From Thiorhodovibrio frisius (GTDB lineage Bacteria; Pseudomonadota; Gammaproteobacteria; Chromatiales; Chromatiaceae): a DNA stretch of 64,000 nt. The position numbers were made by a program, and so were the translations under genes. Below the pieces are notes generated by a model. That model was given only the letters and a program-made list of their open reading frames with translations, searched no databases and was not told where the DNA came from. Below are positions 38,779 to 48,523 of the stretch, in pieces (positions within the stretch are counted from its first letter, which is position 1; the number at the start of each line of letters is the position of its first letter). The stretch lies in NCBI RefSeq assembly GCF_033954835.1, contig NZ_CP121471.1:1-64000 (forward strand). The letters are read 5' to 3'.

Positions 38779-41352
38779 ATGAATAGCGTCATCAGGCGTC
38801 GGAGGCCGGCTACCCGTCTGCGAAATTGGCTTTGGCGCGAATGTGTGGATCCGCGCAGGCAGGTGGTTTGGACAACGCGGGCGATGGGGTTGATTGCGGG
38901 GCTTCTCGCGGCTGCTCTCTTGCTGCAGATGGGCATCTGGTCGGCACAGGAGGAATTTAGCGGGCCCATGCAGACCGAGGGGCCGAATAGCCAGATGATC
39001 GCGCTACATCTGGATGGTGCTTCCAATTTGTCAGGGCTGCTCACGACAGGCGGTGATTCCACCGGGGCGGGCAACTTCCGATCCGATCTTCAGCTATGGG
39101 TGGACGGGGTCGCCTATACGCGCCCGCACACGCTGCATGCGGACCTTCGCGCGGGTGCGGCGCCTGGCGCCTACAGCCATTGGGGTGATGTGGTCTATTT
39201 CTCTGATCCCGACCCGTCGCCTCACATTCCCGCCACCGTGCGGGTGATCTATTCGGTTCAGCCGTTTGCGGGATCCGTCGCTCTGCTGATGGCTGCCTTG
39301 CTGCTTTCGGTGGCGATGCTTGTATTTCTTTCTCGTCGCGCCGGGCATCAGCCGGTTTGGGTCCGGGGCCTGGGCAACCGATTCGGTCTCGGCCTTCGTG
39401 CCGCGTCATGGGTGGTGCTTGGTTGCGCTTTGGTCTATCTGGCATCCATTCCGGTTGCGATGGCAATGGGCGAGCCTTTGCCAACCGCTTGGCTCGTCAG
39501 GGTTATGCCGGGCGGTTCCTATGTGCCGATGGCAATTCCCAGGATGCCGCACGTGGTGCTGGTCTTGGCGATTTCAGGGGCGGTTCTGACCTGGATGCTC
39601 CATCTGACCGGGATGTCTGCCGCCAAGTTTGAAGAACATACAGCCGCCCTCAGCCAGTTCTGGCTGAGGGCTGGTCTTGTCGTGGTCCCGGCACTCTTGC
39701 TCATGACGGCTAGTTCCGGCGGCTGGGCTGGTTACTTTACGACGTTTGAGACGCATAACACGACCCTTGGCGGGTTGCTGCCGTACTTGGATGCGTATTG
39801 TCACTACTCCAGTGCGTTCGACCTTCTGTTTCGTGGCGAGTGGAACCACTTGGTCAGCCGGCGCCCGCTCGCCGGCGCATTCAGAACCGCGATCACGACG
39901 GCCGGGGGCTTGTCCTATGTCGGGGGCATCTATGTGCAGATCATGCTGATTGCTGCCTGTCTTTTGTTTGCTCTGCGGGCCCTTCTGCAACGCTACGGTC
40001 TATGGGCCGCGCTGGCTTTCTTCGCGCTCGCCTTCGGCATTGCAGCTGTTCACCTAAACACCACCATGACCGAGCCGCTCGGGTTGATTTGGGCGCTGCT
40101 GGCTCTGGCCGTGCTGGTGGAAAGCCACGCACGGCGGTCAGCTGTTTTGGCGCTGCTGGGCTTCGCTCTGTTCACGCTGGCCATGGTCACGCGCATGGGC
40201 AGTATGTTCGCGATTCCTCTTCTAGCAATTTGGGTGGCATTCGCATTCGGCGGTATTTCGCGCAGGGGTGCGCTGTTGCTTGCGGCGTGCGGTGCGATCA
40301 CGCTTGCGGTTCTCGCGGCCGGAGAAGTCTTCAATATCCTCTTTTCAAACCCCGATTCTCAGGTGGGTGGGAACGTTTCCTATACCTTTTGCGGGCTGGC
40401 GCGGGGCACTGGCTGGGCCGAATGCAAGGACACTTTCGCCGCCGAGTTGGCGGCCCTGCCGTCGATCCGTGACAAGAACGCGTTTCTGTTTGGCCAGGCA
40501 TTCGAGGCATTGCAGCAATCCCCCGCAACCCTGATTGTCGGACTGATCGATAATGTCACCATGTTTTTCAGGGCAATGCCGCAGTACTTCGCCGGTTACT
40601 ACGCGACCCAACCCGTGGTCTCGTTCTCCCGCAATGCTACTGTCTTGGTCTACCTGTTTCTCGGTGCTGGGTTGCTAGCACATGCACGACGCATAGACTG
40701 GCGTGTAACGGGCACGTTCTGGATCGCCCTCGGGCTCGGCGTCATAAGCTCAGCGGCGCTGATCTTTCGCGATGATGGACTTCGCACGCTAGTGGTTACC
40801 CATGTCTTTGTCGCCGCGCTCCTCGCGATGGCGTTAACCGTGCCACAGCCATTTCGCCCAAGCCGCCTGAAAGCCGACCTATTTCGCGCGCCTGTATGGG
40901 CCGGGGGTATCGCCGTAGCCCTATGCTTGTTTCTTGGAGCGGGACTGTTTGTCAGGTCAATGCATACGGAAACCTTGGCTGCGGGCCGATCCGCGGCAGA
41001 CGACCGCTCTGCGGTGTTCGCGCGCAAGGGTTTGACCGGATTCCTGGTGGGCAGTCCGGGGCCGGACGCTCAGCATGTGCCGCACATCCCGTCATCGGTT
41101 TTCGCCCGCATCCTCGAAACCGAATCGTCCTTGCCGCCGGATTTAATCGTTGACATGAAAGCACAATCCGTAACACATCCGGCCGTCTTCAGGGGCTTTA
41201 CCATGCCATCGGCCGGCACCATATACGTTCCCGTGATGTTCGGACCGCGCAGTATTCTTCTGGAAAGCGACCCAAGCAGAACGAGTGCGGAGACGCGGTT
41301 TGACTTCGGATTAGCGCTTTCGTGGGCTGATGATCCTGCCTGCTTGCCCTGA
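38779..41352 (+). CDS. Large polytopic membrane protein, copy 1 (GT-C-like)
   Basis: 857-residue protein with an N-terminal cytoplasmic stretch, a first membrane helix (near 40-60), a soluble loop to about 150, then many hydrophobic helices. The loop after the next helix group carries GGLLPYLDAYCHYSSAF, which resembles the acidic first extracytoplasmic loop of GT-C glycosyltransferases. No database match can be claimed. ATG at 38779 is chosen because the homologous start of copy 2 gives the same length. Bases 38802-41258 are almost identical to 42181-44637. The C-terminal 30 residues differ from copy 2. Confidence 0.7.
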   Translation: MNSVIRRRRPATRLRNWLWRECVDPRRQVVWTTRAMGLIAGLLAAALLLQMGIWSAQEEFSGPMQTEGPNSQMIALHLDGASNLSGLLTTGGDSTGAGNFRSDLQLWVDGVAYTRPHTLHADLRAGAAPGAYSHWGDVVYFSDPDPSPHIPATVRVIYSVQPFAGSVALLMAALLLSVAMLVFLSRRAGHQPVWVRGLGNRFGLGLRAASWVVLGCALVYLASIPVAMAMGEPLPTAWLVRVMPGGSYVPMAIPRMPHVVLVLAISGAVLTWMLHLTGMSAAKFEEHTAALSQFWLRAGLVVVPALLLMTASSGGWAGYFTTFETHNTTLGGLLPYLDAYCHYSSAFDLLFRGEWNHLVSRRPLAGAFRTAITTAGGLSYVGGIYVQIMLIAACLLFALRALLQRYGLWAALAFFALAFGIAAVHLNTTMTEPLGLIWALLALAVLVESHARRSAVLALLGFALFTLAMVTRMGSMFAIPLLAIWVAFAFGGISRRGALLLAACGAITLAVLAAGEVFNILFSNPDSQVGGNVSYTFCGLARGTGWAECKDTFAAELAALPSIRDKNAFLFGQAFEALQQSPATLIVGLIDNVTMFFRAMPQYFAGYYATQPVVSFSRNATVLVYLFLGAGLLAHARRIDWRVTGTFWIALGLGVISSAALIFRDDGLRTLVVTHVFVAALLAMALTVPQPFRPSRLKADLFRAPVWAGGIAVALCLFLGAGLFVRSMHTETLAAGRSAADDRSAVFARKGLTGFLVGSPGPDAQHVPHIPSSVFARILETESSLPPDLIVDMKAQSVTHPAVFRGFTMPSAGTIYVPVMFGPRSILLESDPSRTSAETRFDFGLALSWADDPACLP
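38802..41258 (+). repeat. 2457-bp direct repeat, first copy
   Basis: Pairs with 42181-44637 without any insertion or deletion (offset 3379). The only differences I see are 11 bases between 39761 and 39799 and one base at 40938. Outside the repeat both genes continue as homologous but clearly diverged sequence, including the stop codon and the first bases beyond it. Confidence 0.93.
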
Positions 41353-41393
41353 CCAAATTTCCCAGTTCGCGTTGACGGTTATTTTCGGGGCCA

Positions 41394-42130
41394 GTGCGGC
41401 CTGGCAAGGCCGCGTGTTCTAGCGGGTTTGAGTCCCGTCCGGGTAATTGTGAGCCGCGAGCTCGGTATCAAGCCTTGTTGTGTCAAGTTAAATCCAGATC
41501 CTTAGAATCGGAAGCCGTGAAATTCGATTATGTTACCCAGTGGGTGAGGGGCGAAGTAATTCCCACGAGATGCGGCTAACCACCGCGCTCTGTGGCGAAC
41601 CTGCGTGCATATTTCCGCAAGGGTATGTATGAAGCCAGGTGTAGCGAGTGTGCAGGACGCGTGATAGGTTCCCAAAAAAATAGTTTTTGTGGTTTATGAG
41701 GATAACTGCGCGCAAGCACGGGAAAGCCGACGGTTTCAAGGCACCGGAAGGCTGTAGTCTTTGGCGCGTTAAGGTGAGCGGCGAAGACACCACCGGGATC
41801 GCCGAGCAGGGCATGTAGACACAAGGGTAGCTTGGGAACTTGAGAGGACCGTCATCTCCTTGTGGAGGACGCCGGTGAGGCACGCCGGAGAAGAACAGGG
41901 CCAGGCGCTGCTGGGGTCATCGTTAGTACCGTTGTAGCGAACCCGAGAGGGGATACAAACCAAAAGAGAATGATCACAAGGTATCGGGACACGTAGGTTC
42001 TCGAACTCGCCCATCTGGATCCTCGACAATCGGGTGCTAGGTAGCTGACGCTGCGGAGTCTCCGAGATTGACTCCAGTGAATGCAGAACTGCGACTGTGA
42101 CCACCGGCAGAGCCGAGGGATTACCGGAAT
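41394..42130 (+). ncRNA. Candidate group II intron 5' fragment or other structured RNA
   Basis: The 780-base gap between the two membrane-protein genes has no convincing open frame. At 41394 it starts GTGCG, the 5' consensus of group II introns, followed at once by a hairpin GCGGCC-TGGCAA-GGCCGC (41396-41413) and then GCGGG-TTTGAGT-CCCGT. The stretch is rich in short GNRA-like loops and stems. No reverse-transcriptase gene and no domain V are found, and it runs into the start of copy 2. I infer an ORF-less, 3'-truncated intron; other structured RNAs are possible. Confidence 0.35.
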
Positions 42131-42157
42131 GATATGCTCGACTGGGACGGAACAGCT

Positions 42158-44731
42158 TTGAATAGTGCCAAACAACGGCTGAGGCCGGCTACCCGTCTGC
42201 GAAATTGGCTTTGGCGCGAATGTGTGGATCCGCGCAGGCAGGTGGTTTGGACAACGCGGGCGATGGGGTTGATTGCGGGGCTTCTCGCGGCTGCTCTCTT
42301 GCTGCAGATGGGCATCTGGTCGGCACAGGAGGAATTTAGCGGGCCCATGCAGACCGAGGGGCCGAATAGCCAGATGATCGCGCTACATCTGGATGGTGCT
42401 TCCAATTTGTCAGGGCTGCTCACGACAGGCGGTGATTCCACCGGGGCGGGCAACTTCCGATCCGATCTTCAGCTATGGGTGGACGGGGTCGCCTATACGC
42501 GCCCGCACACGCTGCATGCGGACCTTCGCGCGGGTGCGGCGCCTGGCGCCTACAGCCATTGGGGTGATGTGGTCTATTTCTCTGATCCCGACCCGTCGCC
42601 TCACATTCCCGCCACCGTGCGGGTGATCTATTCGGTTCAGCCGTTTGCGGGATCCGTCGCTCTGCTGATGGCTGCCTTGCTGCTTTCGGTGGCGATGCTT
42701 GTATTTCTTTCTCGTCGCGCCGGGCATCAGCCGGTTTGGGTCCGGGGCCTGGGCAACCGATTCGGTCTCGGCCTTCGTGCCGCGTCATGGGTGGTGCTTG
42801 GTTGCGCTTTGGTCTATCTGGCATCCATTCCGGTTGCGATGGCAATGGGCGAGCCTTTGCCAACCGCTTGGCTCGTCAGGGTTATGCCGGGCGGTTCCTA
42901 TGTGCCGATGGCAATTCCCAGGATGCCGCACGTGGTGCTGGTCTTGGCGATTTCAGGGGCGGTTCTGACCTGGATGCTCCATCTGACCGGGATGTCTGCC
43001 GCCAAGTTTGAAGAACATACAGCCGCCCTCAGCCAGTTCTGGCTGAGGGCTGGTCTTGTCGTGGTCCCGGCACTCTTGCTCATGACGGCTAGTTCCGGCG
43101 GCTGGGCTGGTTACTTTACGACGTTTGAGACGCATAACAGAACACTTGGCGGGCTGGTGCCCTACACAGATGCCTATGGTCACTACTCCAGTGCGTTCGA
43201 CCTTCTGTTTCGTGGCGAGTGGAACCACTTGGTCAGCCGGCGCCCGCTCGCCGGCGCATTCAGAACCGCGATCACGACGGCCGGGGGCTTGTCCTATGTC
43301 GGGGGCATCTATGTGCAGATCATGCTGATTGCTGCCTGTCTTTTGTTTGCTCTGCGGGCCCTTCTGCAACGCTACGGTCTATGGGCCGCGCTGGCTTTCT
43401 TCGCGCTCGCCTTCGGCATTGCAGCTGTTCACCTAAACACCACCATGACCGAGCCGCTCGGGTTGATTTGGGCGCTGCTGGCTCTGGCCGTGCTGGTGGA
43501 AAGCCACGCACGGCGGTCAGCTGTTTTGGCGCTGCTGGGCTTCGCTCTGTTCACGCTGGCCATGGTCACGCGCATGGGCAGTATGTTCGCGATTCCTCTT
43601 CTAGCAATTTGGGTGGCATTCGCATTCGGCGGTATTTCGCGCAGGGGTGCGCTGTTGCTTGCGGCGTGCGGTGCGATCACGCTTGCGGTTCTCGCGGCCG
43701 GAGAAGTCTTCAATATCCTCTTTTCAAACCCCGATTCTCAGGTGGGTGGGAACGTTTCCTATACCTTTTGCGGGCTGGCGCGGGGCACTGGCTGGGCCGA
43801 ATGCAAGGACACTTTCGCCGCCGAGTTGGCGGCCCTGCCGTCGATCCGTGACAAGAACGCGTTTCTGTTTGGCCAGGCATTCGAGGCATTGCAGCAATCC
43901 CCCGCAACCCTGATTGTCGGACTGATCGATAATGTCACCATGTTTTTCAGGGCAATGCCGCAGTACTTCGCCGGTTACTACGCGACCCAACCCGTGGTCT
44001 CGTTCTCCCGCAATGCTACTGTCTTGGTCTACCTGTTTCTCGGTGCTGGGTTGCTAGCACATGCACGACGCATAGACTGGCGTGTAACGGGCACGTTCTG
44101 GATCGCCCTCGGGCTCGGCGTCATAAGCTCAGCGGCGCTGATCTTTCGCGATGATGGACTTCGCACGCTAGTGGTTACCCATGTCTTTGTCGCCGCGCTC
44201 CTCGCGATGGCGTTAACCGTGCCACAGCCATTTCGCCCAAGCCGCCTGAAAGCCGACCTATTTCGCGCGCCTGTATGGGCCGGGGGTATCGCCGTAGCCC
44301 TATGCTTGTTTCTTGGAGCTGGACTGTTTGTCAGGTCAATGCATACGGAAACCTTGGCTGCGGGCCGATCCGCGGCAGACGACCGCTCTGCGGTGTTCGC
44401 GCGCAAGGGTTTGACCGGATTCCTGGTGGGCAGTCCGGGGCCGGACGCTCAGCATGTGCCGCACATCCCGTCATCGGTTTTCGCCCGCATCCTCGAAACC
44501 GAATCGTCCTTGCCGCCGGATTTAATCGTTGACATGAAAGCACAATCCGTAACACATCCGGCCGTCTTCAGGGGCTTTACCATGCCATCGGCCGGCACCA
44601 TATACGTTCCCGTGATGTTCGGACCGCGCAGTATTCTAATGAAGGAAGACCCAAGCGGAACGCCGGTGGTGACGCGGTTTGATGCTCCATCAGCTCCTTT
44701 CGGGGTCGCCGACCCGGTCGACTTGCCCTGA
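42158..44731 (+). CDS. Large polytopic membrane protein, copy 2 (GT-C-like)
   Basis: 857-residue near-twin of the protein at 38779. A TTG at 42158 aligns with the ATG of copy 1 (both followed by AATAG and preceded by CGGAAC) and gives exactly the same length, so it is taken as the start. An ATG eight codons upstream is the alternative. The central loop reads GGLVPYTDAYGHYSSAF against GGLLPYLDAYCHYSSAF in copy 1. The last 30 residues (KEDPSGTPVVTRFDAPS...) differ. The function is unknown; a membrane glycosyltransferase or polymerase for the local polysaccharide is plausible. Confidence 0.7.
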   Translation: MNSAKQRLRPATRLRNWLWRECVDPRRQVVWTTRAMGLIAGLLAAALLLQMGIWSAQEEFSGPMQTEGPNSQMIALHLDGASNLSGLLTTGGDSTGAGNFRSDLQLWVDGVAYTRPHTLHADLRAGAAPGAYSHWGDVVYFSDPDPSPHIPATVRVIYSVQPFAGSVALLMAALLLSVAMLVFLSRRAGHQPVWVRGLGNRFGLGLRAASWVVLGCALVYLASIPVAMAMGEPLPTAWLVRVMPGGSYVPMAIPRMPHVVLVLAISGAVLTWMLHLTGMSAAKFEEHTAALSQFWLRAGLVVVPALLLMTASSGGWAGYFTTFETHNRTLGGLVPYTDAYGHYSSAFDLLFRGEWNHLVSRRPLAGAFRTAITTAGGLSYVGGIYVQIMLIAACLLFALRALLQRYGLWAALAFFALAFGIAAVHLNTTMTEPLGLIWALLALAVLVESHARRSAVLALLGFALFTLAMVTRMGSMFAIPLLAIWVAFAFGGISRRGALLLAACGAITLAVLAAGEVFNILFSNPDSQVGGNVSYTFCGLARGTGWAECKDTFAAELAALPSIRDKNAFLFGQAFEALQQSPATLIVGLIDNVTMFFRAMPQYFAGYYATQPVVSFSRNATVLVYLFLGAGLLAHARRIDWRVTGTFWIALGLGVISSAALIFRDDGLRTLVVTHVFVAALLAMALTVPQPFRPSRLKADLFRAPVWAGGIAVALCLFLGAGLFVRSMHTETLAAGRSAADDRSAVFARKGLTGFLVGSPGPDAQHVPHIPSSVFARILETESSLPPDLIVDMKAQSVTHPAVFRGFTMPSAGTIYVPVMFGPRSILMKEDPSGTPVVTRFDAPSAPFGVADPVDLP
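42181..44637 (+). repeat. 2457-bp direct repeat, second copy
   Basis: Second copy of the repeat at 38802-41258. The divergent 39-base patch lies at 43140-43178 here, and the single base change at 44317. The patch changes four residues (T to R, L to V, L to T, C to G) and also includes silent changes. Confidence 0.93.
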
Positions 44732-44920
44732 CCCGGATTTCTCAGTGCGCCCTGATAGCTGAAGAGCGCCCGGTCAGTGCCCAGATCGACGGCATGGTTA
44801 AGTCAAACTGTTCAGGCCGCCCAAGTGCGCAGAGCGGGTTCTCGGGACGTTTCCGTTTTCCCATTTCGCAACATAGACATATCAATGCAGATTACGAAGC
44901 CCGAAGGGATGGTGTGACCG

Positions 44921-46365
44921 CAATGCCGTCAACTTTAGCGCCACCACGCGGATTTTGTTGAAATTATCGTTCGCATTCCAGTTTCCAACCCGATGGAGTA
45001 CCAACCATGAAGCGCCACACACAAATTGAACTAAAGCCGGCTGAAGTTGCGCATACGAAGTGTATTCCCAAATGTGTACACCGGGATTAATGATTCACTT
45101 TCCAGCGCCGATTTTGTTGCTGAACATCGCTTGAGCGAACGTGCGTTCACCCGCCAACGCGATTTGCCCTTCGAGCGCTTGGTGGCCTTCCTGATGAAAC
45201 CCCGCGCGCGCAGCACCGAGACGGAGCTGGAGACGTTTTTTGCCGCGCTGGAGGGCGAAACTGTCTCTTCGGGTGTGCCAACCCGCGCGGCGGTGAGCAA
45301 GGCGCGCAAGGGGCTGGCGGCATCGGTGTTTCAGGCGCTCAACCGCCAAGCGGTGGCGGGCTTTTTCTCCGGTTTCGGTCGCCCCACCTGGCATGGGTTC
45401 CGCTTGCGGGCGGTGGACGGGACGACCTTTCGCCTGCCCGATGGCGAGGATATCGAACGGTTCTTTGGCGCTCAGTCCAGCGGGCCGGTGCTTGCGCGCG
45501 CTTCGATGCTCTTTGACCTGGATCTGGACATGGTTCTGGACTTTGGCTTGGCAGCCTACTGCGTCAGTGAGCTTGAACTGGCGGTCGATCATCTCAAGGC
45601 AACCGCGCCAGGGGACTTGGTTATTTATGATCGCGGGTATCCGGCATTGTGGCTGTTTGCCTTGCATCTGAGTTTGGGTGTGGACTGCGTGATGCGCTTG
45701 GCGCGCAAGCAGTTCAAGGAAGCCGAGCCGTTTTGGCACAGCGATGCACCCAGTGCGCTGATCACCTAGCAGCCCTCCGCGAAGCAAGCACGCGCCTGCC
45801 GCGACCAGGGTGTCGAACCGCAACCGATCACCTTGCGTCTGGTGCGGGTCAAGCTCAAAGGCGGCGAAACCGAAGTGTTGGCCACCACGGTCCTGGAGGA
45901 AACGCGCCTCCCGGCACGGTTGTTCAAAGACCTCTACCACCGCCGTTGGGGCGTGGAGGAAGGCGGCTACAAGGTCTCCAAGATGCGCGCGGAGATGGAG
46001 AATCTCTCGGGGCGCTCCTCGCTTGCGGTGCGCCAGGACATGCATGCGAAGGTGCTGGCGATGAATCTGGCCGCGATGCTGCGCGCGGTGGCGCAGCTGG
46101 TGGCCAAACGCCTGTATCAGGCACGCCGGTTTGACTACCAGGTGCGCATGACCAGCGCATTGTCCCATCTGAGTGACCAGTTGTTTCATCTCCTCTACGC
46201 CTCACCCAGCGGCGGTGCAGAGCTGATCATACGGATCATCCAGCGCCTCTCGCAGACCACCGAGCAAGTGCGCCCGGAGCGAAGTTTCCCGCGTCACAAT
46301 CCCGGAAAGCGCAAGGCGGGCTATTCGATTCCGTACAAGCGGGTGATCTAAAGTTGACGGCATTG
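44921..46365. mobile_element. IS4-family-like insertion sequence
   Basis: A 1445-base element with 18-base perfect terminal repeats, CAATGCCGTCAACTTTAG (44921-44938) and its complement (46348-46365). The left flank is GGTGTGACCG (44911-44920). The matching right-hand duplication is found only at 48565-48574, after a group II intron that begins directly at the IS end. The 10-base duplication fits the IS4 family. The transposase gene has an in-frame stop. Confidence 0.9.
45047..46351 (+). pseudogene. IS4-type transposase interrupted by an amber codon
   Basis: One continuous frame from 45047 encodes an IS4-type DDE transposase. It has VDGTTFRLPD near residue 120 (first Asp), VIYDRGYPALWLF near 190 (second Asp) and YHRRWGVEEGGYKVSK (the Y-2-R-3-E signature) in the second half. 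A TAG at 45767-45769 splits it: the frame is unchanged on both sides (ALIT-stop-QPSAKQ). Apart from this codon it appears complete, so inactivation is recent or read-through occurs. The start is a TTG; an earlier start is possible. Confidence 0.85.
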
Positions 46366-46977
46366 GTGCGACACGAGGTTGCACGTGTACTTATCAAGGA
46401 ACTCTGATCCGGTGTTCTGCCACCGGTACCCTACCAGACCGTGCGTTGGGGGTAACCCTGGGGTGCGAAGCGTCTGGGACACCGTAGCCTCCGTCTTTCG
46501 GGACGGGCGACGGACCCGCGAGGGAAAGTCGCGACTGCCAGCCTCATGGCGGTCGGGAGCTGGGTTGAAGGGCAAGGCTAACTCAGGTGAACCGCTGTTG
46601 AAACGTCGTTATCAACGCCATGCCAAAGAGGCTGACAGGCATGAACCAAAAGGTAAGCAGTCAGGTCGGGGCGTTCAATGCTGGCCCCGCGCAGATGATG
46701 CACTGCCGGCGTACAGGCGGAGCCTACCCCCTTCTGGAATGGTACGCGTGCGAAACGTGGTAAGCCTGATCGTTCCCACAAGGGCGGTGGACAGCGACCC
46801 GCAAGGGTCGGCTTGCGAGCGAGCGGGTATGGGAGGCCGGAGAAAGCGAAAGCCGCGCTGTAATGGGGCGGATAGGGGTTCACGCTTTGCCTCACTGCGA
46901 AAGCAGGCAGACTTCCGGCTGGTCTTGATTCACGAAAACGGTCAGGAAAGGCTTAACTTGCGTGGTGTCTTTGGACA

Positions 46978-48429
46978 ATGAACGCCGTTGGCATCATTGA
47001 AGGCCCGCAAGCTCTGGCGCCACACTGGGCATCCATCGATTGGCCCAGAATACGTCGCCAGGTCAGCCGATTACAAGCCCGGATCGTGAAGGCGCTCAGA
47101 GCAGGCAAGTGGCACCGCGTGCGCTCGCTACAGCGCCTGCTCACCAACTCGCTGGCCGCCAAGCTGTTGGCGGTGCAGCGGGTTAGCTCCAATCGGGGCA
47201 GCAAAACGGCGGGAGTCGACGGTGTCGTGCTGAAGACGCCCGCGCAAAAGTGGCGACAAGCCCATCAGTTGAATGCGAAGGAGTATGCGCCAAAGCCGCT
47301 GAGACGGATCTACATCCCCAAGAAAAACGGAAAACGCCGCCCGCTCGGGATTCCGGTTCAAGCCGACAGAGCCGAGCAGGCGCTCGAGTTGTTGGCGCTT
47401 GACCCGGTCTCGGAAACCCTGGCAGATGCATGCTCCTATGGGTTTCGCAAGGAGCGCGGAGCGCAGGATGCCATCGCCGGGTGCTTTCTGGCACTATGTC
47501 GACGCCGCAGCGCGGAATGGATTCTGGAAGGGGATATCCGGGCCTGTTTCGATGAGCTGTCACATCCGTGGCTGCTCGCACAGGTCCCGACTCATCAAGG
47601 AAAATTGCGCGCTTGGCTCAAGGCCGGATTCATGGAACGCGGGGTGTTTCATCCAACAACGGCCGGAACACCACAAGGGGGCATTCTGTCCCCGACGGCG
47701 GCCAATATGGCCCTGGATGGGCTGGAGACGCGGCTGAGGGCGCGTTTCAAGAGCCATCACAAGGTCAATCTGGTCCGCTACGCGGATGACTTCATCATCA
47801 CCGGCGTGTCACAGACACTGCTGGCCGATGAGGTCAAACCCTTGGTGCAGCAATTTCTCAGGGAACGCGGCTTGGAGTTGTCCGAAGCGAAGACCCATAT
47901 CGTGCATATCGATGAGGGGTTCGATTTCCTCGGCTTCAACCTGCGCAAGTATCACGGAAAGCTGCTCATCAAACCGGCCAAATCCAGTATCGCGGCGGTG
48001 AAGGAGAATATCCGGGGCATCATGAACACAAATGGCCACCTGAGCCAAGATGTCCTGATCTACCGCCTCAACCCGGTTATCCGAGGCTGGGGCAATTATT
48101 ACCGCCATGTCGTGAGCAAGGAGGTCTTCAACGACATCGATCACGCGATCTGGCGCATGACATGGAGCTGGGCCACACGACGACATCCCCAGAAAGGCCG
48201 AAAGTGGGTCAAGGACCGCTACTATACTCACATGGACGGTCGCGACTGGGTGTTCACGGATGGATCGGTTACGCTCTTTCGGATGGCGAGTATTCCGATC
48301 CGCAGGCATGTGAAGATTCGCGGCGATGCCAACCCGTATGACCGACAAGACGCGGCTTATTTCACCGCACGTCACGCACGTCAGCGCGGTCGCCTTCCAA
48401 CGCCTGCGCCTCCTTGGTTCCTTCCGTGA
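46978..48429 (+). CDS. Group II intron-encoded reverse transcriptase/maturase
   Basis: 483-residue intron protein that helps splicing and reverse-transcribes the intron during mobility. An N-terminal RVT_N-type region (about 15-90) is followed by reverse-transcriptase blocks with SSNRGSKTAGVDG, IPKKNGKRRPLGIP and the catalytic YADD (in LVRYADDFIIT). The maturase X domain follows (NPVIRGWGNYYRHVV) and then KIRGDANPYDRQDAAYF. No HNH endonuclease motif is seen at the C terminus, so retrohoming may rely on replication forks or be endonuclease-free. The frame is intact. Confidence 0.93.
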   Translation: MNAVGIIEGPQALAPHWASIDWPRIRRQVSRLQARIVKALRAGKWHRVRSLQRLLTNSLAAKLLAVQRVSSNRGSKTAGVDGVVLKTPAQKWRQAHQLNAKEYAPKPLRRIYIPKKNGKRRPLGIPVQADRAEQALELLALDPVSETLADACSYGFRKERGAQDAIAGCFLALCRRRSAEWILEGDIRACFDELSHPWLLAQVPTHQGKLRAWLKAGFMERGVFHPTTAGTPQGGILSPTAANMALDGLETRLRARFKSHHKVNLVRYADDFIITGVSQTLLADEVKPLVQQFLRERGLELSEAKTHIVHIDEGFDFLGFNLRKYHGKLLIKPAKSSIAAVKENIRGIMNTNGHLSQDVLIYRLNPVIRGWGNYYRHVVSKEVFNDIDHAIWRMTWSWATRRHPQKGRKWVKDRYYTHMDGRDWVFTDGSVTLFRMASIPIRRHVKIRGDANPYDRQDAAYFTARHARQRGRLPTPAPPWFLP

Positions 48430-48489
48430 TGCGTCGCAGCCATCTCCCCGTTGAGCGCCGGGCGCTTCACGGCGCCTTTTTCAAGGCTT

Positions 48490-48523
48490 GAGCCGTGTGC
48501 GGTGAAAGTCGCACGCACGTTTC
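48490..48523 (+). ncRNA. Group II intron domain V
   Basis: A 34-base hairpin beginning GAGCCGTGTGCGG, with GAAA in the terminal loop and the catalytic AGC triad near its 5' base, closing with CGCACGCACG. It matches the highly conserved domain V form. A domain VI-like hairpin (48527-48555) follows before the intron 3' end at 48564. Confidence 0.88.

Noticed and set aside
41396-41440. tRNA-like 3' half (a T-arm-like GCGGG-TTTGAGT-CCCGT after a hairpin) downstream of membrane-protein copy 1.
   Set aside because: No acceptor or D arm can be paired and there is no CCA; a group II intron start (GTGCG at 41394) explains the same bases better.
39761-43178. Diversity-generating retroelement as the cause of the 39-bp variable patch, since a reverse transcriptase lies nearby.
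   Set aside because: Differences are spread over all bases and are not adenine-specific, there is no template repeat, and the nearby enzyme is a group II intron protein with maturase domain.
45095-46189. Long minus-strand open frame across the IS4-type transposase.
   Set aside because: Shadow frame of the transposase; the plus-strand frame carries all family motifs.
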